A stretch of DNA of 64,000 nt from assembly GCF_002224485.1 (NCBI RefSeq), contig NZ_CP022463.1, positions 340,376-404,375 on the forward strand. The letters run 5' to 3'. Under the pieces are notes generated by a model that saw only the letters and a list, made by a program, of their open reading frames with translations, did no database searches and was not told the DNA's origin. The translations under genes were made by a program, and so were the position numbers. The stretch is from Sinomonas sp. R1AF57 (GTDB lineage Bacteria; Actinomycetota; Actinomycetes; Actinomycetales; Micrococcaceae). Shown here piece after piece: positions 1-8,695 of the stretch; the stretch's first letter is position 1; every line of letters starts with the position of its first letter.

Positions 1-218
1 AGGAGGGTCGTCTTGCCGGACCCGCTCGGGCCCACGATCGCCGTGGTGCCCCCGCGCGCCACCCACAGGTTGATCCCCTTGAGGACCTGCTGGTGGCCGA
101 AGTTCTTCGTCACCGCCTCGATGTCGAGGTGGTGGTCCGCCGTCTCCGCGATCTGCGGCGCGATGCGCGGCTCGGGGAGCCGGGCCGCGGCGGTGGGGGT
201 GGGGATCTGTTCGGTCAC
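1..218 (-). CDS. fbpC: Iron ABC transporter ATP-binding protein, N-terminal part
   Basis: This is the N-terminal 72 residues of an ABC ATPase; the rest lies beyond the left edge of the window. The start is a GTG that overlaps the permease stop codon (GTGA), so translation is probably coupled. After about 28 residues of variable leader comes an ABC core start (LDIEAVTKNFGHQQVLKGIN) and then a complete Walker A motif, GPSGSGKTTLL, ending at the edge. As the third gene of a binding protein-permease-ATPase operon it should energise Fe3+ import at the inner face of the membrane. The gene symbol rests on operon context; the specificity determinants are outside the window. Confidence 0.9.
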   Translation of the reverse strand, partial: MTEQIPTPTAAARLPEPRIAPQIAETADHHLDIEAVTKNFGHQQVLKGINLWVARGGTTAIVGPSGSGKTTL

Positions 219-1816
219 TGTCCGGCTGCTTTCTTGGACTGCTGGAACAACAGGTACGTCATGGGCGCCGAGAGGGCGATCATGAGGAGCGCGTACGGCG
301 CCGCGCCCATGTAGTCGATCTCGCTCGAGAGGCTCCAGAACTCGGTGGCCAGGGTCTTGGTGCCGATCGGGGAGAGGAGGAGGGTCGCGGTCAGTTCGTT
401 GACGACGGCAAGGAACACGAGCGCTGCACCGCCGGCGGCCGCGGGGGCGGCCAGCCGCAGGGTCACGCGCACGAACGCCATGATGGGCGGCCTGCCGAGC
501 GCCTGCGCCGCTTCCTCAAGCTCCTTGGGCGCCTGCGCGAGGCCGGCGCGGAGGTTGACGAGCGCGCGCGGGAGGAACAGGAGCACGTAGGCGGCGACGA
601 GGAGGCCCGTGCTCTGGTAGACGCCGGGGACCGCTCGCAGGGCGACTGTGACGAACGCGAGGGCGAGGACGATCCCCGGCATCGAGCTGGTCACGTAGTT
701 GGACAGCTCGAGCGCGCGGGAGAGCCAGCCCGGGAACCGGACGGCGAGGAACGCGAGCGGGAACGCGGCGACCGTGGTCACGATCGCGCCGAGCAGCCCG
801 AGCCACAGGCTCGAGCCGAGCGCCCCCGCCAGTTCCGACGTCTCCCAGATCCGCGCGCCGCCGGCGATCGCCCAGCGGCCGACGACCCACAGGGGCACCC
901 CGACGGCGAGCACGGCCACTGCCGCGAGCGCGGCCTGGGCGAGCGGCTGCCACGTGCCGAGCGGCAGCCGCGTGGGCGTGGCCTGCGCCCCCGAGCCGAT
1001 CCGCGCGTACCGGGCGTTGCCGCGCAGCCGCGCCTCGGCGAGCAGGAAGACCAGGCAGACGGCCACGAGCACGGACGCGAGCATGTTCCCGGCGGTGCCG
1101 TTGAACGTGGAGCGGTACTGCTCCATGATCGCGGTGGTGAAGGTGTCGAACCGGATCATCGCGAACGCGCCGTACTCCGCCAGCAGGTGCAGCGCCACAA
1201 GCAGCGCGCCGCCCGCGACGGCGATGCGCAGCTGCGGGAGCACCACCCGGAAGAAGACGCGCCACGCTCCGAGCCCGAGCGAGGCCGCCGACTGCTCGAT
1301 CGCCGGGTCGAGCCGCGAGAGGGTGGCCGCCGCGGGGATGTACACGAGCGGGTAGTACGAGAGGGTCGCGATGAGCACGCCCGAGAAGAGGCCCTCGAGG
1401 CCCGGGGCGGCGGACACCCACGCGTAGGAGTTGACGAACGCCGGGATCGCGAGCGGCGCGGCGAGCAGCACGGCCCAGATCCGGTTCCCCCGCAGGCTCG
1501 TCCGCTCCACGAGCCATGCCCCGCCCACGCCGATCACGATGCACAGCGGTACCGAGATCGCGGCGAGCAGGAGTGTGTTGCCCAGAAGCTCGAGCGTGCG
1601 CGGCCGGACGATGAGCGCGACCGCCGTGTCCCATCCGGTCGCGACCGTCATGACGACGACGAAACCGAGCGGGATGAGCGAGGCCGCCGCGATGAGGCAG
1701 GAGAGCAGGACGACGCCGAGAGGCGGGCGAGGGCGCTTGCCCTCGCCCGCCGTCGTGCTCGCCCCGCCCGACGCGGCAGGTGCGGCGGGGATCAAGGGGG
1801 CTGGGAGCGTTGCCAA
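215..1816 (-). CDS. fbpB: Ferric iron ABC transporter permease, two fused permease modules
   Basis: The protein has 533 residues with about twelve hydrophobic segments. They form two binding-protein-dependent permease modules in tandem (roughly residues 60-270 and 330-525), which is the usual design of FbpB/AfuB-type Fe3+ permeases. It would form the membrane channel for iron delivered by the upstream lipoprotein. The assigned start is a TTG three bases after the binding-protein stop. No good Shine-Dalgarno is visible, so translation is probably coupled; a later start inside the poorly conserved first 30 residues is possible. The stop overlaps the GTG of the ATPase gene. It is presumably iron-regulated from the box upstream of the binding protein. 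Confidence 0.9.
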   Translation of the reverse strand: MATLPAPLIPAAPAASGGASTTAGEGKRPRPPLGVVLLSCLIAAASLIPLGFVVVMTVATGWDTAVALIVRPRTLELLGNTLLLAAISVPLCIVIGVGGAWLVERTSLRGNRIWAVLLAAPLAIPAFVNSYAWVSAAPGLEGLFSGVLIATLSYYPLVYIPAAATLSRLDPAIEQSAASLGLGAWRVFFRVVLPQLRIAVAGGALLVALHLLAEYGAFAMIRFDTFTTAIMEQYRSTFNGTAGNMLASVLVAVCLVFLLAEARLRGNARYARIGSGAQATPTRLPLGTWQPLAQAALAAVAVLAVGVPLWVVGRWAIAGGARIWETSELAGALGSSLWLGLLGAIVTTVAAFPLAFLAVRFPGWLSRALELSNYVTSSMPGIVLALAFVTVALRAVPGVYQSTGLLVAAYVLLFLPRALVNLRAGLAQAPKELEEAAQALGRPPIMAFVRVTLRLAAPAAAGGAALVFLAVVNELTATLLLSPIGTKTLATEFWSLSSEIDYMGAAPYALLMIALSAPMTYLLFQQSKKAAGQ

Positions 1817-1819
1817 GGG

Positions 1820-2854
1820 TTAGAGCAGGCCTGCCTGCGTCATGAGCTCGGTGACCTTCTTCGAGTTGAGCTTGGCGGGGTCGACGGCCGGCGCCTGGAG
1901 GTCGGCGAGCGGGACGAGCTTCTCGTTCGACGGGACGTCGGAGCCGACGGCGTACTCGAACGAGGTGCCCTTCTGCAGGACCTCCTGGCCCTTCTTGCCG
2001 GTGATGAACTTCAGGAAGGCCTGGGCCTGTTCCTGGTGCTTCGAGGACTTCAGGACGCCGCCGCCGGAGATCGAGACGAAGGCGCCCGGGTCCTGGTTCT
2101 TGAAGTAGTGCAGGCCCACCTTGTTCGAGTTCTCGCCGGTCTTGGCCTGGTCGCCGTAGTAGTAGTAGTGGTAGATGACCGCGCCGTCGATCTCGCCGGT
2201 GTTGACTGCCTTCATCGCGGTGACGTTGCCCTTGTAGGCCTTCGCGTTCTCCTTCATGCCCGCGAGCCACGCCTTGGTGGCGTCCTCGCCCTTGGTCTCC
2301 AGGAGCGCGGACACGATGGCCTGGAAGTCGGCGCCCGACGGCGACGCGGCCCACCGGCCCTTCCATTCGGGGTTCTGGAGGTCGAGCAGCGACTTGGGCA
2401 GCTGCGCCTCCGAGACCTTGTCCTTGTTGTAGACGAACACGGTGGACCGGGCGGCGATGCCCGTCCACTTGTTGGTCGAGGGGCGGTACTGGGCCGGGAC
2501 CTGCGCGGCGGTCGCGGCATCGATGTCCGCGAAGAGGCCGGCGTTCTCCACCTGCGTCATCGCCGGGGAGTTCTCCGTGAGGAAGACGTCCGCGGGGGAG
2601 TTCGCGCCCTCCTGGATGATCTGGTTCGACATCTCGCTGTCGTCGCCCTGGCGGTAGTCGACCTTGATGCCGGTCTCCGCGGTGAACTGGTCGATCCACT
2701 CCTTCGTGAGCGTCTCGTGCTGGGCGTTGTAGACCACGAGCGTGTTGGGATCCTGGGACGACTGGTTCGCGGAGGAGCCGCCGCAGGCCGAGAGGCCGAG
2801 GGCGGCGACGGCGGCCAGCGCGAGGCCGGCAAGCGCGCGGGGGCGGAACGTCAT
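1820..2854 (-). CDS. fbpA: Ferric iron-binding lipoprotein of ABC importer
   Basis: The protein has 344 residues. It begins with a lipoprotein signal peptide and lipobox LSAC (Cys24), so it should be anchored outside the membrane. The mature part resembles FbpA/AfuA extracellular solute-binding proteins, with the opening TLVVYNAQHETLTKEW. A tyrosine run, YHYYYYGD, near residues 227-235 sits where this family places the paired iron-liganding tyrosines. The ATG is preceded by GGAAAGAG at suitable spacing. It is the first gene of the fbpABC operon and lies 43 bp downstream of an IdeR/DtxR-like operator. Family knowledge gives Fe3+ as substrate; the box supports iron repression. A related ferric-complex substrate is possible. 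Confidence 0.9.
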   Translation of the reverse strand: MTFRPRALAGLALAAVAALGLSACGGSSANQSSQDPNTLVVYNAQHETLTKEWIDQFTAETGIKVDYRQGDDSEMSNQIIQEGANSPADVFLTENSPAMTQVENAGLFADIDAATAAQVPAQYRPSTNKWTGIAARSTVFVYNKDKVSEAQLPKSLLDLQNPEWKGRWAASPSGADFQAIVSALLETKGEDATKAWLAGMKENAKAYKGNVTAMKAVNTGEIDGAVIYHYYYYGDQAKTGENSNKVGLHYFKNQDPGAFVSISGGGVLKSSKHQEQAQAFLKFITGKKGQEVLQKGTSFEYAVGSDVPSNEKLVPLADLQAPAVDPAKLNSKKVTELMTQAGLL

Positions 2855-2896
2855 GGGGTTCTCTTTCCTGCGATCACGGGTTCTTCGTGATCGACT

Positions 2897-2915
2897 GTAG
2901 GTTAGCCAAGCCTAA
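2897..2915 (-). promoter_or_regulatory. IdeR/DtxR iron box
   Basis: Read on the minus strand, the 19-mer TTAGGCTTGGCTAACCTAC matches 16 of 19 positions of the DtxR/IdeR consensus palindrome (TTAGGTTAGGCTAACCTAA). It lies 43 bp upstream of the iron-binding lipoprotein start, where iron-loaded repressor would block transcription of the importer operon. Confidence 0.88.
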
Positions 2916-2986
2916 GAGCGGGGCGAATCAGCCACCATTGTGGGCGAAATCACGTCAATTACGCAAATGTGGCGTTCGCTAATGCG

Positions 2987-3883
2987 TCAGCCCCTGATCC
3001 GGGCCAGGAGCTGGCGCAGCATCAGGTCGAGCGCCGAGTCATCGATCCCCAGCGAGAACACATCCGAGGCGTGCATGTGGCCGGGGACGACGGCGGCATA
3101 CGGAAGCGCCCGCTGCACCCGGAGCCGCTCGGACGCCAGAAGGAGGGCCTGCTCCTGGAAGCCCGGGGGGTCGAACTCGGTGACCGTGACCAGCAGCGGG
3201 CCGGGCCACGCCGCGAGCCCGGCCACCGACGAGCGCATCCGCAGCGCGTCCTCGTCGCTGCCGTAGTAGGTGCGGACGAGGTCCCTGTGCGGTGCCTCTG
3301 CCATCAGGGCCGGGGCGTAGATCCCTGACACGACCGCAACGGCGGCGACGTCCTGCGGGTCGCCGTCGCCGTGGCCGGCCATGAAGGAGGCCACATGGGC
3401 GGCGCCGGCCGACCCTCCGGCGAGGACGATCCGATCTGGACTGCCGCCGTAGGCCGCGATGTTCCGGCGCACCCATTCGATGGCCGAGGCGACGTCCCGG
3501 GCCGCGACCGGCCACGTGTGCTGGGGGGCGAGGCGGTAGTCGACCACGACGGCGACTGCGCCATGCCGCCAGGCCCAGGCACCGATGTTGTCCTGGTGCG
3601 GGGTGCCCGGCTGCCACTTCGTCCCGCTGACGAAGCCGCCGCCGGGCACCCACACCAGCACTGGCTGGTTTGCGGCCCCCTCGAAGCAGTGGACGTCGAG
3701 CCGTTGACGGGGGTCGGGGCCGTAGGCGATGTCGCGCTCGATCCGCGGAGCTGTATAGCCTCGCCGCTCATGCCGCCCGCGCACCAGGCCCATGATCGTC
3801 GTCATCGTCTCGGGTGTGAACGGAGCCCGCGCGAGCGCCCGCAAGGCGTCACGGAGGCTTTCGTCATCCGGAGAAGACTCCAT
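2987..3883 (-). CDS. Alpha/beta hydrolase, hormone-sensitive-lipase-like esterase
   Basis: The protein has 298 residues from the ATG at 3881-3883, which follows a strong AGGAGGAACC site. The reading frame stays open further upstream, but that extension has no coding character. Visible features are the HSL-family oxyanion segment WVPGGGFVSG (about residues 78-88, with PGGG in place of the usual HGGG), the nucleophile elbow GGSAGAAH near residue 157, an acid in TEFDPPG and a histidine in PGHMHASD near the C-terminus. It should be a cytoplasmic carboxylesterase or lipase of unknown substrate. The gene lies 103 bp downstream of the GH76 gene in the same direction and may be cotranscribed with it. 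Confidence 0.85.
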   Translation of the reverse strand: MESSPDDESLRDALRALARAPFTPETMTTIMGLVRGRHERRGYTAPRIERDIAYGPDPRQRLDVHCFEGAANQPVLVWVPGGGFVSGTKWQPGTPHQDNIGAWAWRHGAVAVVVDYRLAPQHTWPVAARDVASAIEWVRRNIAAYGGSPDRIVLAGGSAGAAHVASFMAGHGDGDPQDVAAVAVVSGIYAPALMAEAPHRDLVRTYYGSDEDALRMRSSVAGLAAWPGPLLVTVTEFDPPGFQEQALLLASERLRVQRALPYAAVVPGHMHASDVFSLGIDDSALDLMLRQLLARIRG

Positions 3884-3986
3884 GATGGTTCCTCCTCGCC
3901 GAAGGGGCAGGACATGATGTGGACGGCGTCCGCCGTGTCGATCATCGTCCGGTCCCTGGCGCGGACGCAAGGCACAGCGCGCGGCT

Positions 3987-5210
3987 TCAGCCCCGTGTGA
4001 GCTGGTGCGCGAACTCGAGGAGCATCCAGGCCTGCAGCTGGGTCGAGAGCTCCACTCCGCGGCCTTCTGGATAGGCGTCCGACGCCGGCCGGCCGGGGTG
4101 CATCGGAAACGTCCGGACGGTGCGCCCCTGCCCATCGGTCCGCTCCTCGGCACCGGCCCACACCGCCTGCGCTGTATCGATGACGAGCCGCCGCGCCGTG
4201 AAGCGGGCCTCCGCCGGAAGCCCGCTGCTTACCGCAGCGACCGTCAGGTAGCGGGCGAGGATGCCCATGAAGAGGCCTCCGTCGCCGTCGCCGTTGGCCT
4301 GGAGCACGCGGGTTTCGCCGAGGGGCAGCGTGAGCCGCCGGTCCACGGCCTCGACGAGGTCGGCCGCCCGCCCGATGTTCGCGCTGCCGCCGAGCTCGAG
4401 GAGGGCCCCCAGCACGGGCCCCTGGTTGTAGGTCCACACATCCTTCACGAGGGTGGTGGACCCGTCGCGGGACATCCGCAGGCCGTCGAGGTACAGGCCC
4501 TGCTCGGGGTCCAGGAGGCGGGCGTTGAGCCAGTCGACGAGGCGCTGGGCGCGCTCGCGGTCGCCTGCCCGGGCGAAGTGCAGGGCCGCGGGCGCGGTCG
4601 CGGGCGTGTTCTTGAAGTCCCGCTTCATGTTCCAGAAGAGGCCGCCCTCGAGATCGTCGGTGTTGGCCGAGGCGAGCTGGGCGCCGAGGACGCGCGCGGC
4701 GTTGCGGGCGGACCGGATGCCCCGCTCGTCGACCCTCTGGGTGAGGAACTCGGCGCGCCCGGCGGCGAGGGCGAGCCAGGCCATATCGTCGTAGAAGGCA
4801 TTCCGGTACTGGAGGAAGTTCCTGATCCTGATGGTGCGCAGGAGTGCCCGGGCGAGGCGGAGCTCACGGGGCTCCCGGGGCTCCGACGGCCCTGCCCCTG
4901 TTGCGGGGCCCTGTCCCTGCGTTGCGGGGTCCTGTCCCTGCCGGGCAGGGCCGCCCCTCTGCGGCGCAGGGCCACCGAGCTTCCGCCAGGAGGCGTCCAC
5001 GAGGCAGTCCAGATAGTGGGCCTGCCACCAGTAGTGCCAGGGATCCCACGGGAGCGCGACGCGCCGGGGCCGGACAACGGATCCGATCCACGTTCCCGGG
5101 GCGAAGCCCAGGAGGCGATGGCCGAATCCCTCGTTGACGCTGTCCGCGGCAATCTGGGCACGGCGGGCCCATTCGGCCGGACTTGTCTGGTCTCCACGCG
5201 CCTGGTCCAT
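3987..5210 (-). CDS. Glycoside hydrolase family 76 protein (alpha-1,6-mannanase-like)
   Basis: The protein has 407 residues from the ATG at 5208-5210, which has TAGGGTGA upstream; an in-frame ATG lies 54 bases further upstream. GH76 hallmarks are the Asp-Asp pair in YDDMAW (about residues 139-144, the catalytic pair in family members), GGLFWN and TYNQG. The family cleaves alpha-1,6-mannan; no signal peptide is seen, so an intracellular role on imported mannosides is possible. Between residues about 87 and 110 a Gln/Pro/Gly-rich linker carries two copies of a seven-residue unit (QGQDPAT, QGQGPAT), encoded by a 21-bp tandem repeat that also occurs between genes elsewhere in the window. This suggests invasion of the frame by a repeat. 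Confidence 0.85.
   Translation of the reverse strand: MDQARGDQTSPAEWARRAQIAADSVNEGFGHRLLGFAPGTWIGSVVRPRRVALPWDPWHYWWQAHYLDCLVDASWRKLGGPAPQRGGPARQGQDPATQGQGPATGAGPSEPREPRELRLARALLRTIRIRNFLQYRNAFYDDMAWLALAAGRAEFLTQRVDERGIRSARNAARVLGAQLASANTDDLEGGLFWNMKRDFKNTPATAPAALHFARAGDRERAQRLVDWLNARLLDPEQGLYLDGLRMSRDGSTTLVKDVWTYNQGPVLGALLELGGSANIGRAADLVEAVDRRLTLPLGETRVLQANGDGDGGLFMGILARYLTVAAVSSGLPAEARFTARRLVIDTAQAVWAGAEERTDGQGRTVRTFPMHPGRPASDAYPEGRGVELSTQLQAWMLLEFAHQLTRG
4900..4941. repeat. 21-bp tandem repeat inside the GH76 gene
   Basis: There are two adjacent 21-bp units, beginning GTTGCGGGGYCCTGTCC and differing at one base. The unit length is a multiple of three, so the GH76 frame is kept. The same unit occurs in tandem at 22960-23001 and, inverted and degenerate, at 10392-10430, both outside genes. 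Confidence 0.85.
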
Positions 5211-5287
5211 GCGATTCACCCTAGCGAGGCGGGTCGGGCTGGCGTAGGACGTGACCCGCCTCACGCGCTCGGCTAGGATGGCGTCCG

Positions 5288-5303
5288 GTTAGCCACGATT
5301 AAC
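5288..5303. promoter_or_regulatory. Palindromic site in divergent promoter region
   Basis: The perfect half-sites GTTA and TAAC are separated by 8 bp, 25 bp upstream of the SDR start and 78 bp upstream of the divergent GH76 start. The position suits an operator, but no regulator gene is adjacent and the binding protein is unknown. Confidence 0.35.
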
Positions 5304-5327
5304 TCGGTGCATCGATGCGGAGGGCCC

Positions 5328-6104
5328 ATGGAGCTTCAGGGAGCGAGCGCGCTCATCACCGGCGGGGCCTCGGGTCTCGGTGCCGCGACGGCGCGGCGCC
5401 TGCACGCCTCAGGGGCCGCCGTCGTGCTCCTCGACCTTCCCGGGAGCGCCGGCGAGGCCCTCGCCGCCGAACTCGGCAACCGCGCCGCCTTCGTGCCCGC
5501 CGACGTGACCGACGAGGAGCAGGTGCGTGCCGCCGTCGTGCGTGCGGGTGAGCTGGGGCCGCTGCGGGTCGTGGTGAACTGCGCCGGGATTGCGACGCCC
5601 GGCAAGGTGCTGGGGCGCGACGGCGTGCTGCCGCTGGCGCAGTTCGAGCGCGTGGTGCGGGTGAACCTGATCGGAACGTTCAACGTCATCCGGCTGGCGG
5701 CCGATGCGATGGCGGCAACCGAGCTGGTGGAGACCACGCTGGGCGGCCCCGAGCGCGGGGTCATTGTGAACACGGCGTCCGTCGCGGCGTTCGACGGCCA
5801 GATCGGCCAGCCCGCCTACTCCGCGTCGAAGGGGGCTGTGCATGCCATGACGCTGCCGATCGCGCGCGAGCTGGCACGGCACCTCATCCGCGTCGTCACG
5901 ATCGCCCCGGGCATCTTCGAGACGCCCATGATGGCCGGGCTATCCCAGGAGGCCCAGGATTCGCTCGGGAAGCAGGTCCCGCACCCGGCCCGGCTGGGGC
6001 GGCCCGCCGAGTACGCGAACCTTGTGGCCCACATCGTGGACAATGCCATGCTCAACGGTGAGACGATCCGGCTCGACGGCGCGATCCGGATGGCGCCCAA
6101 GTAG
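5328..6104 (+). CDS. SDR family oxidoreductase (3-hydroxyacyl-CoA dehydrogenase-like)
   Basis: The protein has 258 residues from the ATG at 5328, with GGAGGG six bases upstream; an in-frame ATG 21 bp earlier is less well placed. It shows the classical SDR motifs: TGGASGLG at residues 11-18 for NAD(P), [10 protein letters not shown] for the NNAG position, an active-site Ser in [10 protein letters not shown] and YSASK. Overall it resembles the HSD17B10/FadB2x branch (opening [16 protein letters not shown], ending DGAIRMAPK), which oxidises 3-hydroxyacyl-CoA or short alcohols with NAD. Substrate assignment is inference. It is transcribed divergently from the GH76 gene and is followed by a repeat array shared with the convergent DUF1684 gene. 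Confidence 0.88.
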   Translation: MELQGASALITGGASGLGAATARRLHASGAAVVLLDLPGSAGEALAAELGNRAAFVPADVTDEEQVRAAVVRAGELGPLRVVVNCAGIATPGKVLGRDGVLPLAQFERVVRVNLIGTFNVIRLAADAMAATELVETTLGGPERGVIVNTASVAAFDGQIGQPAYSASKGAVHAMTLPIARELARHLIRVVTIAPGIFETPMMAGLSQEAQDSLGKQVPHPARLGRPAEYANLVAHIVDNAMLNGETIRLDGAIRMAPK

Positions 6105-6118
6105 GACGCCCCGTCCTT

Positions 6119-6260
6119 GCGCGCGAGGTCACCCCGTGTGCGCGCGAGGTCACCCCGTGTGGGCGCGAGGTCACCCCGAAGGGGGTGATGTCGGCGCCAC
6201 AGGGGGTGATGTCGGCGCCACACGGAGGTGACTTCGGCGCCACAGGAGGTGACTTCGGCG
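6119..6260. repeat. Head-to-head array of 21-bp repeats between convergent genes
   Basis: Three units of GCGCGAGGTCACCCCGTGTG start at 6121, 6142 and 6163 (period 21). They are followed by four inverted, diverged units (GGGGTGATGTCGGCGCCACA, then GGAGGTGACTTCGGCGCCAC) starting near 6181, 6202, 6223 and 6245. The array fills nearly all of the space between the convergent SDR and DUF1684 genes and could fold into hairpins that stop transcription both ways. Confidence 0.85.
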
Positions 6261-6275
6261 GGCTGGCCGCGCGGC

Positions 6276-7091
6276 TCACGCCCCGTCGGGCATCTTCTCA
6301 CCGGCCTCGACCGCGAGGTCCAGCGAGTTGCCCCGCACCGGCATCGGGCACGTCCCGTACGGGGTGAACGCGCTCGGGTAGTTGATGGCGCGGTTGAAGT
6401 CCACGATGACCGTCCCGTCGGGGCGGGGCGCCGCAGTGGTGACCTTGCGCCAGTCGTCGGTGGTGCGGCCGTTGGTCTCGTCGTGGAACGTGATGGTCAG
6501 GTCCTTGAGGCGGCCCTGCTCGGCTTGGAGCCGGTACTCGTGCCCGTGGCGGCTGAAGACCACCTCCCCGGCGGAGACGTGAACCCCGTCCACGAGCGGG
6601 TTGGCCGTGGAGATCGGGACCTCGCGCGGCTCGGGGTACGGCTCCCACCGCGCCTCCATGACCCACTCCGGCGCGTATGGGAACACCGGGACACCGCGGA
6701 ATCCGGTGCGGGCGGGCGCCGCCGAGTCGCGCGTCCTGATCGCGTACCGGCCGCCGCGCATCGCGAGCTCGACGACGATCGTCCCGTAGCGCACCCAGTT
6801 CAGCGACTCGTCCTCGCTCAGGTGCGCGCTGAAGGTCCCGTCCACGGGAATGCCTTCCTCGTCGAACACGAGGCCCTCGTCCGAACGGGCGGTGAGGACC
6901 GCCGCCTCGACGCCGGTGGACTCGTCCGTGTGCCAGAGGCCGGGCACGAGCTCGACCGCTGAGGGCTCCGGAGTGAGCCACTGGAACGAGGTCAGCGTGA
7001 GCCAGCCGTGCTCCTCGGCGAGCGCCGCGTTGCGGTTGTCGCGGAAGCGCTGCCAACGGGCCAGCTGGGCGTCGTCGGGGGTCTCAGTCAT
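6276..7091 (-). CDS. DUF1684 family protein
   Basis: The protein has 271 residues with the full DUF1684 pattern: an N-terminal WQRFRDNRNAALAEEHGWLT segment, the core GWLTLTSFQWL, and a C-terminal DFNRAINYPSAFTPYGTCP region ending in a conserved AGE motif. The biochemical function of the family is not established. It has no signal peptide, so it is expected in the cytoplasm. It converges on the SDR gene across a 21-bp repeat array, and the LysE-type exporter gene lies just upstream in the same direction with about 43 bp between. The call is firm as a family assignment; nothing in the sequence reveals a substrate. Confidence 0.85.
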   Translation of the reverse strand: MTETPDDAQLARWQRFRDNRNAALAEEHGWLTLTSFQWLTPEPSAVELVPGLWHTDESTGVEAAVLTARSDEGLVFDEEGIPVDGTFSAHLSEDESLNWVRYGTIVVELAMRGGRYAIRTRDSAAPARTGFRGVPVFPYAPEWVMEARWEPYPEPREVPISTANPLVDGVHVSAGEVVFSRHGHEYRLQAEQGRLKDLTITFHDETNGRTTDDWRKVTTAAPRPDGTVIVDFNRAINYPSAFTPYGTCPMPVRGNSLDLAVEAGEKMPDGA

Positions 7092-7134
7092 GGTCCCGAC
7101 AATGCCACGGGAACCGGCGTGCTTCCAGACCGGC

Positions 7135-7782
7135 TCAGGCGTGGCGGGTCTCGAGGATGGCGACGACGCCGAAGGCCCCCAGCGCCGTGCCTGTCACCCG
7201 GTCGATCCACTTGCGGAACTGGGCCCCGTTGAGCCACCTGCTGAAGAACTGTGCGGCTGCGACGATCGCGACGAACCACACGATGGCCTCGATGTTCGCC
7301 ACGACGGAGAGCAGCAGCCCCATCCACACCGCCGGCACGCCCGGGACGAGGAACTGCGGGATCACTGCGATGCAGAACATGCCGTACTTGGGGTTGAGGA
7401 TGTTGGACACGAAGCCCTTCGCCCACGTGCGGCGCAGCGGCTCGAGGCTGTGCTGCGGGAGAGCGCCCGGCGGCAGGTCGGCGTCGTGCCTCGCGAACGA
7501 GGCGCGCCAGAGGCCCACGGCGAGCCACAGCATGTACGCCGCGCCGGCGAGTCGCAGGACGTCGTACGCGACCGTCGACACGGTCAGCAGCGCCGAGACC
7601 CCGGTCGCCGCCGCGGCGCCCCATACGAAGGCCCCCGAGATCATCCCCAGCGCCGCCGTGTAGGCATGGCGGCGGCCTTGGCTGAGCGTGTAGCGCAGCA
7701 CGAGCGCCGTGTCCGTGCCGGGCAGGACCGTGATGAGCGCGGCGATCGCCGCGAAGCCGAGCAGGGATTCCGTGAGGGTCAC
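7135..7782 (-). CDS. LysE/RhtB family amino-acid exporter
   Basis: The protein has 215 residues with six hydrophobic segments. Family signatures are LPGTDTALVLRYTLSQG near the N-terminus and ILNPKYGMFCIAVIPQF in the middle, both typical of RhtB-like translocators. It would export an amino acid or homoserine-lactone-like compound by proton antiport at the cytoplasmic membrane; the substrate cannot be read from sequence. The start codon at 7780-7782 lies near a divergent, partly deleted transporter locus. Cotranscription with the DUF1684 gene downstream is possible. Confidence 0.88.
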   Translation of the reverse strand: MTLTESLLGFAAIAALITVLPGTDTALVLRYTLSQGRRHAYTAALGMISGAFVWGAAAATGVSALLTVSTVAYDVLRLAGAAYMLWLAVGLWRASFARHDADLPPGALPQHSLEPLRRTWAKGFVSNILNPKYGMFCIAVIPQFLVPGVPAVWMGLLLSVVANIEAIVWFVAIVAAAQFFSRWLNGAQFRKWIDRVTGTALGAFGVVAILETRHA

Positions 7783-7911
7783 CGGTCAAGGATACGTGGG
7801 GCGCGCCGGCGCACGACGTCGGTGCTCCCGCCGCCGCTCGTCGCGCGGCGGCTACCGCTCGGCGCATGGAGTGTAACGCCGGTCACAGGGGGCGTGAATA
7901 CTGGCGCCTAC

Positions 7912-8694
7912 ATGCTCTTCGGCGCGTTCACCATCAAGGTGCCGCCGCCCGGCTGGGCTCCTGCCGGCTTCGACCCGGCGTCCGTGCGGTCCCACGAGCT
8001 CATCACGACCGCCAATGTGACGGCAGCGAACGCGATCAAGACCAGCCAGTTCTGGCTCCTCTGGACCGCCCTGTTCTGCAACGTGAGCGCGGGCATCGGC
8101 ATCCTCGAACAGGCCGCGCCGATGATCCAGGACTTCTTCCGCCAGCCGGACGGGAAGTCGCTCGTCGCCGCGTCCGTGGCGGGCGGGTTCGTGGGTCTCC
8201 TCTCGATCGGCAACATGGCCGGCCGCTTCGCCTGGTCCGCGACCTCGGATGTGATCGGCCGCAAGCGCGTGTACATGGGCTACCTGGGCGTCGGAACGGT
8301 CCTGTACCTGCTCCTGGCGTTCGCGGGCCACACGGCCACGGCGCTCTTCGTGCTGTTCGCGTTCGTCATCATCTCGTTCTACGGCGGCGGGTTCTCGACC
8401 GCCCCGGCCTACCTGCGCGACCTCTTCGGCACCCTCGAGGTGGGTGCCATCCACGGCCGGCTCCTGACGGCGTGGTCCGCGGCCGGCGTCGTGGGCCCGC
8501 TCATCGTCAACGCGGTGCTCGACGCCCAGGGGACACCCGGGAAGCTCACAGCGGGGGCGTACCAGCCGGCCCTGCTCATCATGGTCGCCCTGCTGGTGGT
8601 CGGGTTCATCGCGAACCTCCTCATCCGCCCGGTCGATCCGAAGTTCCACGAGCCCAGTGAACCCGTCGCCGCCGGCGCGGAGAAGGAGAGCTGA
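7912..8694 (+). pseudogene. OFA-type MFS transporter, 5'-deleted remnant
   Basis: The frame gives 260 residues that match only the C-terminal half of an oxalate/formate-antiporter-family MFS protein (family length about 450-500). It begins abruptly at the end of the central region (MLFGAFTIKVPPPGWAPAGF). TSQFWLLWTALFCNVSAGIG then opens the second six-helix half, followed by the loop signature GRFAWSATSDVIGRK and FYGGGFSTAPAYLRDLFG. The first six helices are missing. No frameshift or stop is seen in what remains, and an ATG exists at 7912, so a half-length product could be made, but it should not transport. The deletion junction appears to lie just upstream, around 7860-7910. Confidence 0.8.
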
Positions 8695-8695
8695 C

